A stretch of 64,000 bases of DNA from Macellibacteroides fermentans (GTDB taxonomy: Bacteria; Bacteroidota; Bacteroidia; Bacteroidales; Tannerellaceae), in assembly GCF_013409575.1 (NCBI RefSeq), contig NZ_JACCCY010000003.1, positions 519,001 through 583,000 of the forward strand, in the 5' to 3' direction. Each line of letters starts with the position of its first letter. The first letter of the stretch is position 1. The notes below the pieces were generated by a model. The model saw only the letters and a program-made list of their open reading frames with translations, had not been told where the DNA came from and did no database searches. Made by a program: the position numbers and the translations under genes. This document shows, in pieces, positions 8,685 to 17,428 of the stretch.

Positions 8685-9812
8685 ATGAGAAATATCTTTA
8701 TCTTGCTTTTTACACTATGCTTTGTCATGTGTGCCCCCAGACAATCGGATAACACTATCTCTGTTGACTTAGATCACCCAGAGAAAGCCTCTTTATTCGA
8801 CTACTTCCGTTCCATAGACCTTATTCCGTTGGAAACATCATCTGATGCTCTTGTCCAAGCACTTACCAAAGTGGTTGAACATGATGATAAGTATTATGCA
8901 TTGGATAAGCCCCAATGTCTTATTTTTGTGTTTGATAAGGCCGGTAAATTTCTATATAAAATAGGAACAAAGGGACAAGGAGCTGGAGAATATGCATTTA
9001 TTTCGGATTTTAATATTAATCCCTTTTCCGGCAATCTGGAAATATTGGAACCTTATGGACGAATACATGTCTATAGTTTATTGGGGGATTTTATTGAAAC
9101 CAAACGAATTTCTTATCCGGAGTTTAAGGTGGCTCACTCGCTTGCAGCTTTAGATAATGATATTTATGTGTCTCATTCTCTGTTTGAACCTAAAAAAATT
9201 GCTTATTTCGATTTGAATAAACAAAAATTATTACATGAAGAATTTGAAGAAGATATATCTATCGGAAGTTATTCACAAATACCCTATCAATATAAAGATG
9301 AATGGTTCTTTTACCGACCGTTCCATCCTATTGTTTATAAAATAGGAAAAAAGCATTTGGAAGCCTTTTTTAAATTTGATTTTGAGAAATACACCAAAGA
9401 TGGTAGAACTGCTGTTCTCTCGCAAGAGGCTAAAATGAATTTTACTAAGAATATAGAAGAAATGTATGCTCAATATTCTTACATGATACAGGCTGTAAGA
9501 CATAACGACAAATATATATTCGCATCTGTTTTGTGGAAAGATAACGACCATAGGGCAAATATCATCTATGACAAATCCACCGGCAAATCCAAATATATCA
9601 TAGAATTTGATGAAAAAGTGTGGTTTAACTCGTATCGTGGAGAAGAAATCATAGTTACAGACCAATATGCCATGATGCCTATCCAATGGGTTGATTTAGA
9701 AAAACGTGTGACCAAGGAGATGCTGAACGACAAGCAACAAATTATTTTGGAAAAACTGTTACAGGCGGATAGAGAACAAAATCCGATACTGATTAAATAT
9801 TGGTTCAAATGA
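8685..9812 (+). CDS. 6-bladed beta-propeller lipoprotein (propeller 1)
   Basis: 375 residues with a lipoprotein signal ending CFVMC (Cys16), so it should be anchored in the envelope. The pattern D-LIPLET (about 45-51), DKAGKFLYKIG and GQGAGEY (97-103) followed by regular beta-strand repeats is that of the Bacteroidetes 6-bladed beta-propeller lipoproteins found with NVEALA peptides. The C-terminus (NPILIKYWFK) matches the D-NP-x-x-IKY ending shared by most paralogues here. The function of the family is unknown. It is the first gene of the locus, behind a promoter with TGACA repeats and divergent from the winged-helix regulator. Confidence 0.82.
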   Translation: MRNIFILLFTLCFVMCAPRQSDNTISVDLDHPEKASLFDYFRSIDLIPLETSSDALVQALTKVVEHDDKYYALDKPQCLIFVFDKAGKFLYKIGTKGQGAGEYAFISDFNINPFSGNLEILEPYGRIHVYSLLGDFIETKRISYPEFKVAHSLAALDNDIYVSHSLFEPKKIAYFDLNKQKLLHEEFEEDISIGSYSQIPYQYKDEWFFYRPFHPIVYKIGKKHLEAFFKFDFEKYTKDGRTAVLSQEAKMNFTKNIEEMYAQYSYMIQAVRHNDKYIFASVLWKDNDHRANIIYDKSTGKSKYIIEFDEKVWFNSYRGEEIIVTDQYAMMPIQWVDLEKRVTKEMLNDKQQIILEKLLQADREQNPILIKYWFK

Positions 9813-9921
9813 AGGGGAAATCAACACTATAATTTTAAAGTGCGTGCAGCCTATTTTTACTGTTTAATATCGGTTTATTTTTTTTGAATCTCAATTTATC
9901 ATTGATCCGGATTAAGGTCGA

Positions 9922-9959
9922 TGACAATTTGATGACATTTCTCTGACAATTTGCTGACA
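9922..9959 (+). promoter_or_regulatory. Putative operator: four TGACA repeats at exact 11-bp spacing
   Basis: TGACA occurs at 9922, 9933, 9944 and 9955. The matching site before propeller 1 has two units, so the difference is exactly two 11-bp units. The last repeat is 83 bp before the -7 box in both cases. Tandem 11-bp repeats are the classical binding geometry of PhoB/OmpR winged-helix dimers. Confidence 0.6.
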
Positions 9960-10015
9960 TACATGCTGTAGTTCAGCCAGTTACCAAAACTCACTCTTGA
10001 CTGCTCTTTTAACTG

Positions 10016-10045
10016 TTGTTTAAGTCTATTTTATCTATATTTTTG
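10016..10045 (+). promoter_or_regulatory. Promoter of propeller 2
   Basis: TTG (10016-10018), 19 bp, then TATTTTTG (10038-10045). It has the same spacing and context as the propeller 1 promoter, followed by GCATTAACCAT in both. This occupies most of the 337-bp gap before propeller 2. Confidence 0.65.
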
Positions 10046-10085
10046 CATTAACCATGACTTGCTCCTATTAATTAAGCAACTCACA

Positions 10086-10134
10086 AGAAATTGTTGTAAA
10101 AGCAGTATGCTACATTTATTTTACAACAATTTCT
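10086..10134 (+). repeat. Perfect 16-bp inverted repeat in the propeller 2 leader
   Basis: AGAAATTGTTGTAAAA (10086-10101) and its exact complement (10119-10134) flank a 17-nt loop. The hairpin lies in the predicted 5' untranslated region and ends 15 nt before the ATG at 10150. It has no T run on the plus strand, so it is more likely an RNA stability or translation element than a terminator. Confidence 0.6.
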
Positions 10135-10149
10135 AAAAAAATCAACAAT

Positions 10150-11256
10150 ATGAATAAGCTGTTTTTTACTATTTCAATCTTATGTATCTGGTTGACATCT
10201 TGTAACCAATTAAACAACAAACAAATAGAAAGTAATATTATTGATTTCGACAATCTAAGTGACAGTGAATTCGAAATCAAAGATATCGAATACATCCCTT
10301 TGGAAACAAAAGAATATTGTTTACTAGGAGATATCAATAAAATCATCTACAAGAACGATAAATTTTATATTCTGGATAGGGATCAAAACAAAGGGGTTTA
10401 CATTTTTGATAAAGATGGGAAATTTATATCTTCCATAAACAAACAAGGAGAAGGGGCCGGAGAATATATTGAAATAATTGATATGGACGTTGATAATGAA
10501 AACAATATCTATGTTGCCGATAATGCCCAATCTAATATTATCAAATATGCACAAGCAGATCCGGATAATTACGAAGTTATACATGTGGGAGAACACTTTT
10601 TGGAATTCTGCTATCTTGATAAACAATCCTTCATATTAAGAGATGTTTTCGGTCCGGAAGGACAAAAAATGAAATTAGCTTGTTTCAATCATGCAAAGAA
10701 CTCTGTTACGTCCATCCTGGATAGTAAGTATAAAAACATCAATGAAATGGATATCATGAGGTGTTCAAAACATTATCTTTATCGCTCTAACGGAAAAATC
10801 TATTATAATGAAAGATTCACACCTACTATATATTCTATTTCCCCAAAAGGCGAACTGATTGATCAGTATACAGTTTTTTCAAAATATTACATTTCAGAAG
10901 ATGGACTAAAAGAGCTTGAGAAGAATCCTGGTAAGTTCATACAGGAGACCGATCATGTCAAAGATATTATCAGCCTATATGAAAATGAGGAGTATTTCGT
11001 ATGTATGCCCTTCATTACACCATCCGCGACCTATGTGCTTATACCTAAAAACAAAGCCCTACAAACTAAAAAAATAGACCTTATGAACGAAATGGCACTT
11101 CAAGGAACATCACAAATTGAGGGCGTTGCGAAAAATAAATTCTTTGTTCTTATGAATTATTCAGAACTACAAGCTAAATTACAAAAAGATAATAGCAAAT
11201 TGAAATCATGGAATGAGGAATCTAATCCAGTTTTAGTCTTATTTTCTATCAAATAA
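10150..11256 (+). CDS. 6-bladed beta-propeller lipoprotein (propeller 2)
   Basis: 368 residues with a lipobox ending LTSC (Cys18). DIEYIPLET (45-53), FDKDGKFISS and the family motif GEGAGEY (100-106) are followed by a strand-rich body (DVDNENNIYVADN, a typical blade). The end ESNPVLVLFSIK is the paralogues' common C-terminus. It is related to propeller 1 and shares its upstream regulatory region, so both probably respond to the same signal. Its leader carries a 16-bp perfect hairpin. Role unknown; envelope location is predicted from the signal. Confidence 0.82.
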   Translation: MNKLFFTISILCIWLTSCNQLNNKQIESNIIDFDNLSDSEFEIKDIEYIPLETKEYCLLGDINKIIYKNDKFYILDRDQNKGVYIFDKDGKFISSINKQGEGAGEYIEIIDMDVDNENNIYVADNAQSNIIKYAQADPDNYEVIHVGEHFLEFCYLDKQSFILRDVFGPEGQKMKLACFNHAKNSVTSILDSKYKNINEMDIMRCSKHYLYRSNGKIYYNERFTPTIYSISPKGELIDQYTVFSKYYISEDGLKELEKNPGKFIQETDHVKDIISLYENEEYFVCMPFITPSATYVLIPKNKALQTKKIDLMNEMALQGTSQIEGVAKNKFFVLMNYSELQAKLQKDNSKLKSWNEESNPVLVLFSIK

Positions 11257-11272
11257 AACTGAAACTTATCAG

Positions 11273-11416
11273 ATGAAGAAAAAGATCTACGGAATAGTCC
11301 TTATCAATATCATGGCTATGGCAGACGGCTGGAATTTCAACCAGCGCAAAAAAAAAGTGGAAGTATTGAACAAAGTCCAACTCTTTTTTTACAACAAACA
11401 ACCTTTAAAAATATAA
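11273..11416 (+). pseudogene. NVEALA-like leader peptide, eroded (copy 1)
   Basis: A 47-codon frame, MKKKIYGIVLINIMAMADGW… then QRKKKVEVLNKVQ, resembles the start of NVEALA precursors: a Lys-rich start, a hydrophobic stretch, then WNFN and a charged part. It lacks the NVEALA core and any Cys-rich tail. It is homologous to the frame at 19716 and ends 4 nt before the ATG of the frameshifted propeller 3. Whether it is translated is unknown. Confidence 0.45.
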
Positions 11417-11420
11417 TTAA

Positions 11421-12562
11421 ATGATTTATATAAAAGCCATATTGTCAAGCGTACTTTTTTACTTATCTGTTCTTGTAACGATATAGCAAAAAATGGAGAC
11501 ACAAATGAACGATTAATATCTGTCAATTTAGAAAAGATTAGTAACCCAGATTTTAAAGAGATTTTTAATTCTATAGAAATTTGCCCCTTAGAAACAAATG
11601 ATTCTTCACTTATTGGTAATTTTTTCAATACTAAAAAAGCCTTTTATATCCCAAATAAATATTATGTTGTCATTGACGGCAACTATGTAATTCATATTTT
11701 CAATATGAAAGGAGAATTTATTTCGAATTCATCCAAATGTATTGGTCAAGGTCCCCAAGAATATTACATATTACAAGATGTAGTATATAACTATCATAAT
11801 AACACACTCGACATACTTGATCCTTTTGGAAATATTTCTATTTATGACATAAATTTTAATTTTATCTCAAAGGATAAAATTAAAGCACAGACAAAAGATA
11901 GATTCAGAAAATTATTTGCTCTGAATAAAAGTCAATATATTCTCTTTGACAATGCTGAGAAAGGAGTTTTTACCATTTATGATTTAAATAAAAATAAAAC
12001 AATAAAAAAAATATCATACGCAGGATTAATTGCAGAATCAACAGCGATTACCTCTCCTTTCAATTTCTCAAAAGACATTTCATATTTTACACCTCCAGAG
12101 GTTAACAATTATCTCTTTATATATAAAGAAAAAGAAATGGAGTTAATACCTAGTTATTACATTGAAGGAGGGAATAAAAGCATAGACAAAATAGATTTAA
12201 ATAAATTTAATTCGGTAGAAGAAAAATCGGAATTTATACTCAGAGACTCTCCTAAATATTCTCCTATAGACAGGCTATATAATGAAAAATATATCATATC
12301 AACATATATAAAACAGCAAGAATTATTTATTAACATTTACAATTTAGAAACAAACAACAATAAGACTTTCAAAAAAGATAAAAATGTAAGTCCTAATTTA
12401 CCTTCCTTCTTTTCTATTGAAGGAAAAACCGTCTATGCCATCATTTATCCTACTGATATAGGTCAATTTATAGACAATGATCTAATTACAAATAAAAACA
12501 TTCTTCAAACAATAAAAGAAGATGATAATCCATGCATCATTAAATATGAACTAAAATTATAA
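11421..12562 (+). pseudogene. Propeller 3, 6-bladed beta-propeller lipoprotein, frameshifted near the start
   Basis: The sequence is nearly identical to propeller 8 (19865-21007). The T run at 11455-11460 has six T instead of the seven found at 19899-19905, so translation from ATG 11421 ends after 21 residues. The rest is open (the ATG-started frame 11705-12562 gives 285 residues, including GQGPQEY). The frameshift hits inside the lipoprotein signal peptide. It could be a pseudogene, a phase-variable gene, or a sequencing error in a homopolymer. Immediately downstream is small ORF copy A. Confidence 0.75.
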
Positions 12563-12566
12563 CACC

Positions 12567-12707
12567 ATGAGAAACAAACTCAAAGACTATTTATCCTCCA
12601 ATACACTTGCAAAATTCCTGGACGACAAGATATTAGTTCTAAACTCTACTGGTACAGTAAATCGCAAACAGCACGTCAAAGTAAAGATAAAAGGGAATGA
12701 TCAGTGA
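12567..12707 (+). repeat. Recurring small ORF, copy A (46 codons)
   Basis: Begins 4 nt after the propeller 3 stop in the context AACACCATGAG. It encodes a peptide with the pattern DYLSSNTL…DDKILVLNS-GTV…KVKIKGN. Copies B (14148-14291) and C (21012-21155) have the same start context and pattern. I do not recognise the family, and coding is not proven. Confidence 0.45.
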
Positions 12708-12717
12708 TTAAACAAGT

Positions 12718-12761
12718 GGGAGTTTGCTGTACCAACGTCGAAATTGAACAAGCAAACTCCC
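12718..12761 (+). repeat. Hairpin insertion in the small-ORF module
   Basis: GGGAGTTTGCT (12718-12728) and AGCAAACTCCC (12751-12761) form a perfect 11-bp stem. The segment of about 80 bp around it (roughly 12699-12785) is absent from copies B and C, which run directly from GGGAATG to the GGTAATATAACC or GGTAATATGACC part. Confidence 0.5.
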
Positions 12762-12813
12762 AGAGACCCGGAAAGTAAGTGTTTGATAGTAATATAACCG
12801 ACAAACTGAATAA

Positions 12814-12966
12814 ATCGTTACGTTCACGAAGTTGGCTTTAGAAAACATTGAAGCTTTAGTAAATAGTGAAAGTTGTAATGAACACTATTGGTGCTGTGGA
12901 TATACAGACATATGCACTTCAGATTCGGGAAATGAAATAAAAGGCAAATTACAAGATAAACACTGA
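12814..12966 (+). pseudogene. NVEALA peptide remnant with Cys-rich tail (start lost)
   Basis: The frame 12814-12966 has no start codon and is closed upstream by TAA at 12811. It reads …KLALENIEALVNSESC…, then HYWCCGYTDIC, ending KLQDKH. LENIEALV is a clear variant of the NVEALA core motif, followed by the four-Cys tail typical of that family. The N-terminal leader has been replaced by the tail of the small-ORF module. It lies 43 nt before propeller 4. Confidence 0.6.
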
Positions 12967-13009
12967 AAATAACAGACTAAGTAGCAATCAATCCCATATT
13001 ACACGTAAA

Positions 13010-14074
13010 ATGAAACATATATATATTTTTATTATATCATTTATATTACTCTCTACGTCATGTTCTAAGAGAGAAAAGGATTTTCCAGACTCAATATTCT
13101 CTACTACTTTAGAGTTATCCCAAAGTGATTTTAATATTGAAGAAAAAGATTTAGCTCAAATAGAAGGAATACATTGTAATGATAGTGTACTTATTGTTTT
13201 GGACTTCCATTCAGGTGACAGTTACACTCTTTTTGATATAAATTCAGGAAAGATTATTAGGCGTTTTGGAGCAATAGGACAAGGGCCTAATGAAATACCA
13301 TTAGGAACATACGGATATATTGAAGATAAGTATTTTTATCTTTTTTACGACCAAATTGGATACATAGGAAAGTATTCAATAGATTCTTTGTGTAATACAA
13401 AAAGCATTTCACATCCTCATAGATTAGCCAAATATCAATTGGAAGAAACTCAGTTATCAAGAGCAATATCATTAAATGATTCTATTTTCTTAGGAGCTGG
13501 TACTTATAAGTCTAAATTTCAATACACACTTTTCAATAAATACAACAATATTTTAGATTACGGTATAGAAATATACAATTCCAATAGTAAAGATTTCAAT
13601 AAATACCACAAATTCTTATCAAATCAGGGGAACTTAAAAAAACGCCCTAACAGGAATCAATTTGTATATTCACTGAACTTTTCCTCAAATTTAGATATTG
13701 TGGAAATAAACAATAATAAAATACATTTAATTAAATCTCTCCATTTTGCTAATCCAAATTATCAACCAGTAAGCAATGACAACTTAAATCGAGTAATACC
13801 ATCAAAAGAAAATATTATCGGTTACCTTGATATCTGCGCTACAAAAGAATACATATATGCTTTATATGCAGACAAAAAGAGATTTACAGACAACAAAAGC
13901 AATAATTATAATTCAGATACTATATTAGTATTTGATTGGAATGGTAATCCCATCAGAAAGCTAAAGTTAACAAATGAAGCTTACTATATATGCATAAATG
14001 AGGATCGTCAAATGCTTTATGCGGCAGTAAAAGATGCCTCTTATGGCTGGTCTATCATATCATACAAATTATAA
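13010..14074 (+). CDS. 6-bladed beta-propeller lipoprotein (propeller 4)
   Basis: 354 residues with a lipoprotein signal ending STSC (Cys18). SGKIIRRFG followed by GQGPNEI (90-96) marks the family. The C-terminus differs from most paralogues: NSDTILVFDWNGNPIRKLKL, then a last blade ending IISYKL. That ending is shared with propeller 9, so these two form a subgroup resembling the BF3164/TolB-like branch. It is preceded by an NVEALA remnant and followed by small ORF copy B. Function unknown. Confidence 0.8.
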   Translation: MKHIYIFIISFILLSTSCSKREKDFPDSIFSTTLELSQSDFNIEEKDLAQIEGIHCNDSVLIVLDFHSGDSYTLFDINSGKIIRRFGAIGQGPNEIPLGTYGYIEDKYFYLFYDQIGYIGKYSIDSLCNTKSISHPHRLAKYQLEETQLSRAISLNDSIFLGAGTYKSKFQYTLFNKYNNILDYGIEIYNSNSKDFNKYHKFLSNQGNLKKRPNRNQFVYSLNFSSNLDIVEINNNKIHLIKSLHFANPNYQPVSNDNLNRVIPSKENIIGYLDICATKEYIYALYADKKRFTDNKSNNYNSDTILVFDWNGNPIRKLKLTNEAYYICINEDRQMLYAAVKDASYGWSIISYKL

Positions 14075-14147
14075 GTTGGTTATAGAATAAAAAAGATTCC
14101 CTATCATTAAATATAATTATATTTTAAAAAATAAACAATTTAACACC

Positions 14148-14291
14148 ATGAGCAACAAACACCAGGACTGGTTATCCTCCAATTCACTTACAGAATACCC
14201 GAACGACCGGATATTAGTTCTAAACTCTGTTGGCACAGTAGATAGCGAACAGCCCGTCAAAGTAAAGATAAAGGGGAATGTTCTGGGATGA
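14148..14291 (+). repeat. Recurring small ORF, copy B (47 codons)
   Basis: A frame beginning MSNKHQDWLSSNSL with …PNDRILVLNS…VKVKIKGN, homologous to copies A and C. A short following stretch (about 14299-14367; …IRVSELKNSSQR) also recurs after copy C. The 395-bp gap between propellers 4 and 5 otherwise holds only AT-rich sequence. Confidence 0.45.
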
Positions 14292-14469
14292 TGGTAATAT
14301 GACCGACAAACAGAATGACACAGATGCCATTCGAGTATCCGAGCTGAAAAACAGTAGTCAAAGATAGAAAATAGCCTAATAAACAACTATTTTAACTAAT
14401 AGTTTAAAGAAAAATAAAGTTCAGATGAGTTCATTATAAAAATTAATAAAATCACATCTATTATAGATC

Positions 14470-15639
14470 ATGAAAACAAAATATCTTTCCTTATATTCGT
14501 TATTATTTTTTATTTCATGTAGTCAAAATAATGATATAAAAAATTTATATACCAATGAGAGCACTTCTATTATTAATATACAAGAAGATTTAAAACAAAT
14601 ATCACATTTGGACTCTGTGTTTAATGATGTAACATTTCTTCCTTTTGAGACTAAAGAAGAATGTTTAATTTCTCGTATATCTACATTAAAAATCAGTGAT
14701 TCACTTATTTTCATCAATGATAACAGGCGAAGATTATTAATCTTTGGAAAGGATGGAAAATTCAAAATTCAAATCGGACAATCGGGGGAAGGTCCTGGAG
14801 AATTCTTAGATTTAAAAGATTTTATTATTAATAAAGATAATATAGAAATACTTGATTTCAAAAAAATAGAAACATACAATTTTGAAGGAAAACATTTAAG
14901 TACTAAACGCTTCGATCTTTCTGATCCTAAAAAATATTGTAATCCAGATCATTTCAATTATTCACCATTAGGAGGATACTATTTATGGGGAGGAACCTTT
15001 GGAATAAAAGAGTTCGGTGCTGAATATGATCGATATATGATGTATCATGTCAACAATGATTTCAAAATTCAAAAAGGATATTTTCTCATTGAACATGGAG
15101 CAGGCTCATCACATAATCGTTTTACTAAGTATAATGATAATATAATTATTGATCCTCATTTTGGCGACTACAATATATATCAAATTGATAATAAAGGGAT
15201 TGTATCCTCACGCTATTTTCTCAATTTTGGAAAAAATGCATATAGAAAAAAGATCCCTATACCTAAAAAGAATCAAAGAGAAACATATGAAGATCTAAGT
15301 AATTATGTATTAAGTTTTAATGATTTTTTCGAAACAGACAAATGGCTACATTTAACATTTCAATATCAAAACACAGTCTTTAGTGCTCTCTATAATAAAG
15401 AAAAAGAAAAATGTTTTCTTTTGAGTGCTGCAAATAAAAATCTGAAACCGGATGAGATACGTTATTGGGGAGCATACACTATAACTAAAGATCAACTGGT
15501 TATGCCTATTGAAGCTAACTGGCTCAAAATTGAATTTGATCGTTTGTCTCCTCAATACATGAAAAAAATCAACCTTAATCAATATAAAGATATAAAAGAG
15601 TCAGATAATCCGGTTCTTGTTTTTTACAAATTAAAATAG
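14470..15639 (+). CDS. 6-bladed beta-propeller lipoprotein (propeller 5)
   Basis: 389 residues with a lipoprotein signal ending FISC (Cys17). VTFLPFETKEECLIS (54-68), FGKDGKFKIQIG and GEGPGEF (106-112) fit the family, and the end SDNPVLVFYKLK is the common C-terminus. The body shows repeated strand pairs separated by acidic loops, consistent with six blades. It is preceded by small ORF copy B and followed by a short repeat resembling that module's tail (about 15640-15690). Confidence 0.82.
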   Translation: MKTKYLSLYSLLFFISCSQNNDIKNLYTNESTSIINIQEDLKQISHLDSVFNDVTFLPFETKEECLISRISTLKISDSLIFINDNRRRLLIFGKDGKFKIQIGQSGEGPGEFLDLKDFIINKDNIEILDFKKIETYNFEGKHLSTKRFDLSDPKKYCNPDHFNYSPLGGYYLWGGTFGIKEFGAEYDRYMMYHVNNDFKIQKGYFLIEHGAGSSHNRFTKYNDNIIIDPHFGDYNIYQIDNKGIVSSRYFLNFGKNAYRKKIPIPKKNQRETYEDLSNYVLSFNDFFETDKWLHLTFQYQNTVFSALYNKEKEKCFLLSAANKNLKPDEIRYWGAYTITKDQLVMPIEANWLKIEFDRLSPQYMKKINLNQYKDIKESDNPVLVFYKLK

Positions 15640-15690
15640 AATGAATCACATCATTCGACTATCTAATCTGAAAACTATAGTAGTTATAGC
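15640..15690 (+). repeat. Partial copy of the small-ORF module tail
   Basis: ATGAATCACATCATTCGACT and the following bases resemble 21179-21229 (ATGAATCATATCATTCGACT…GAGCTTAAAAAC). They appear directly after the propeller 5 stop without the rest of the module. Confidence 0.5.
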
Positions 15691-15749
15691 TTTTAGATCT
15701 TAATATTCGTTTCTTAGCATATTCTTTCTTTTGTTAATAATATAGAGAT

Positions 15750-16853
15750 ATGGGATATTTTAACACATTACTGTTTTTGTTTATACTTGTGTTTTCTTCT
15801 TGTAAGTATGAGACTAAAAAGCAGGAAGCATTGAACACTTTTTTTATTGAAGACTTTCAGAATAAAGTGCTTGGGGTTGATGAGCTTGCTTCTGGAATGA
15901 AATTATTACCGTTAAAATTAGGTACTGACCAGTTGATTGGAAAAATCAAAGATGTCTGTTTTATTGGTGATACTATTTATTTATTGGATGAGATGACAGC
16001 TTCTATATATTCTTTCGATATGAAAGATGGAAAATGTATTGGCCGTATTTGTAAAAAAGGAAATGGACCGAATGAGTATGTAAATCCAGTGGCTTTGTCT
16101 GCAGATTCAGGAAAATTATATGTGCTTGATATGCCAACATCTCGTATAATAGAATTTGATAAAAGTCTGAATCCTATAAGAGATCTTAAGTTTAATTTCC
16201 CTTCTTCTGACTTTATAGCAATCAATACAGGGTTCTTATTGTATAATCTGGCTCCTAACAGTGAGTTGAACAAATATGTTTATCTCAACAATAAAGGAGA
16301 ATGTATAACTAGTTTTGTTCCAGTAGATAAAAATCATTCCCCTAATAATAATTCATTTGGAAACCTTGGAAAGCCTTTCGTGAAAGATGAAAATGATAAA
16401 GTTTTTGTGTCTGAATCTTATAGTAATATTATTTATAAATGGGAGAAGGAAAACTTTATTCCTATTTATCGAATAGATTTTGGAAAATTAAATGTGCCAC
16501 TGAATGTGAATAAGAATAGAACAGATCTTTTTGAGGAACCATATGCGTTCCATAGTAACAGCTTTGTTTTTTCTGAAATACTGGTTCCCAGCTTTTTTTA
16601 CAAGTCGCATAGATATTATGGATTTATCCCCAAATCAGGTGATAGTCCAAAGTTTGGCATTGTTAAAGATAGACAATATGATATACCGTTTTTCCCTCAA
16701 TGGCAAAACGGGAATCAATTGATAGCTATAAGTCGTTACGAAGCGGTGAAAAACTATTTTGAAGATTATAAACAAGTAAAAGAAGATTCGATTGCTGAGT
16801 GTTTTGAGCCGGAACATCCAGTCTTGGTGATTTATAATTTGAAATCTATTTAA
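15750..16853 (+). CDS. 6-bladed beta-propeller lipoprotein (propeller 6)
   Basis: 367 residues with a lipoprotein signal ending FSSC (Cys18). GMKLLPLKLGTDQLIGKI (49-66), DMKDGKCIGRI and GNGPNEY (104-110) place it in the family, and the end EHPVLVIYNLKSI is close to the shared terminus. It is the most divergent of the longer paralogues and less AT-rich in codon choice than propellers 3 and 8 by eye. It may be an older member. Confidence 0.82.
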   Translation: MGYFNTLLFLFILVFSSCKYETKKQEALNTFFIEDFQNKVLGVDELASGMKLLPLKLGTDQLIGKIKDVCFIGDTIYLLDEMTASIYSFDMKDGKCIGRICKKGNGPNEYVNPVALSADSGKLYVLDMPTSRIIEFDKSLNPIRDLKFNFPSSDFIAINTGFLLYNLAPNSELNKYVYLNNKGECITSFVPVDKNHSPNNNSFGNLGKPFVKDENDKVFVSESYSNIIYKWEKENFIPIYRIDFGKLNVPLNVNKNRTDLFEEPYAFHSNSFVFSEILVPSFFYKSHRYYGFIPKSGDSPKFGIVKDRQYDIPFFPQWQNGNQLIAISRYEAVKNYFEDYKQVKEDSIAECFEPEHPVLVIYNLKSI

Positions 16854-16959
16854 TATCAAAGGTTTATAACTGAAAAAGCAACCGTTAAGCAGGGAGGTAA
16901 AACACCTAGTAATGAACACGAAAGAAATTTTTAATACATTAAAAAACTATCCAACTAAA

Positions 16960-17047
16960 ATGAAAATAATATTTTATCTGCTACCTCTATTGGTCTTATT
17001 ATCGTGTAGCCAAAATCAAAAAGCTGACAATTTATCAATAGAAGTTA
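16960..17047 (+). pseudogene. Propeller 7, 5' fragment (interrupted by IS3 element)
   Basis: ATG 16960 starts a lipoprotein signal (MKIIFYLLPLLVLLSC, Cys16) and …NLSIEV, then runs into the IS element. Removing 17048-18460 (element plus one TTA) joins the frame as …SIEV-ISINLDKKE…, giving one open frame of 394 codons. An alternative upstream ATG is at 16912. Confidence 0.8.
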
Positions 17048-17128
17048 TATAATACTCCCCAAAACCTGGACCACTTGTGAAGTCGAATAAAAAGGGTTTA
17101 ATTTGAATCAAAAAAGAGTATTTTAGAG

Positions 17129-17428
17129 ATGGGGAAAAGAACACATTACACGGCCGAATTTAAGGCCAAGGTTGCTATTGCAGCCTTAAAGGAACAAGAA
17201 ACGCTAAGTGAGTTGGTTCATCGCTTTGGAGTAAGTGCCATGACGATCAGTAAATGGAAACAAGAGTTTTTAAATGGCAGCAGCAAGGTTTTTGAGGGAG
17301 CTGGATCAGCTGAAAAAGAGGACAGTGAGGAGGAAATTCAAAAACTACATGCTACGATCGGCCGCCTGACCGTCGAACGGGATTTTTTAGCAGATGCCTG
17401 CAAGAGAGCCGGTCTAAAAAAGAAATGA
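17129..17428 (+). CDS. IS3-family transposase OrfA
   Basis: 99 residues: an N-terminal helix-turn-helix (YTAEFKAKVAIAAL, then FGVSAMTISKWKQEF) followed by a leucine-zipper-like helix (EEEIQKLHATIGRLTVERDF). It binds the terminal repeats. The last codons contain the slippery heptamer A-AAA-AAG (17416-17422) in the correct phase for a -1 shift into orfB, as in other IS3 elements. Its stop overlaps the orfB ATG (ATGA). Confidence 0.92.
   Translation: MGKRTHYTAEFKAKVAIAALKEQETLSELVHRFGVSAMTISKWKQEFLNGSSKVFEGAGSAEKEDSEEEIQKLHATIGRLTVERDFLADACKRAGLKKK

Noticed and set aside
14117-14386. Minus-strand frame, with a homologous one at 21002-21334
   Set aside because: They are conserved only because the small-ORF module is repeated. 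Plus-strand frames have the consistent start context after propeller stops.
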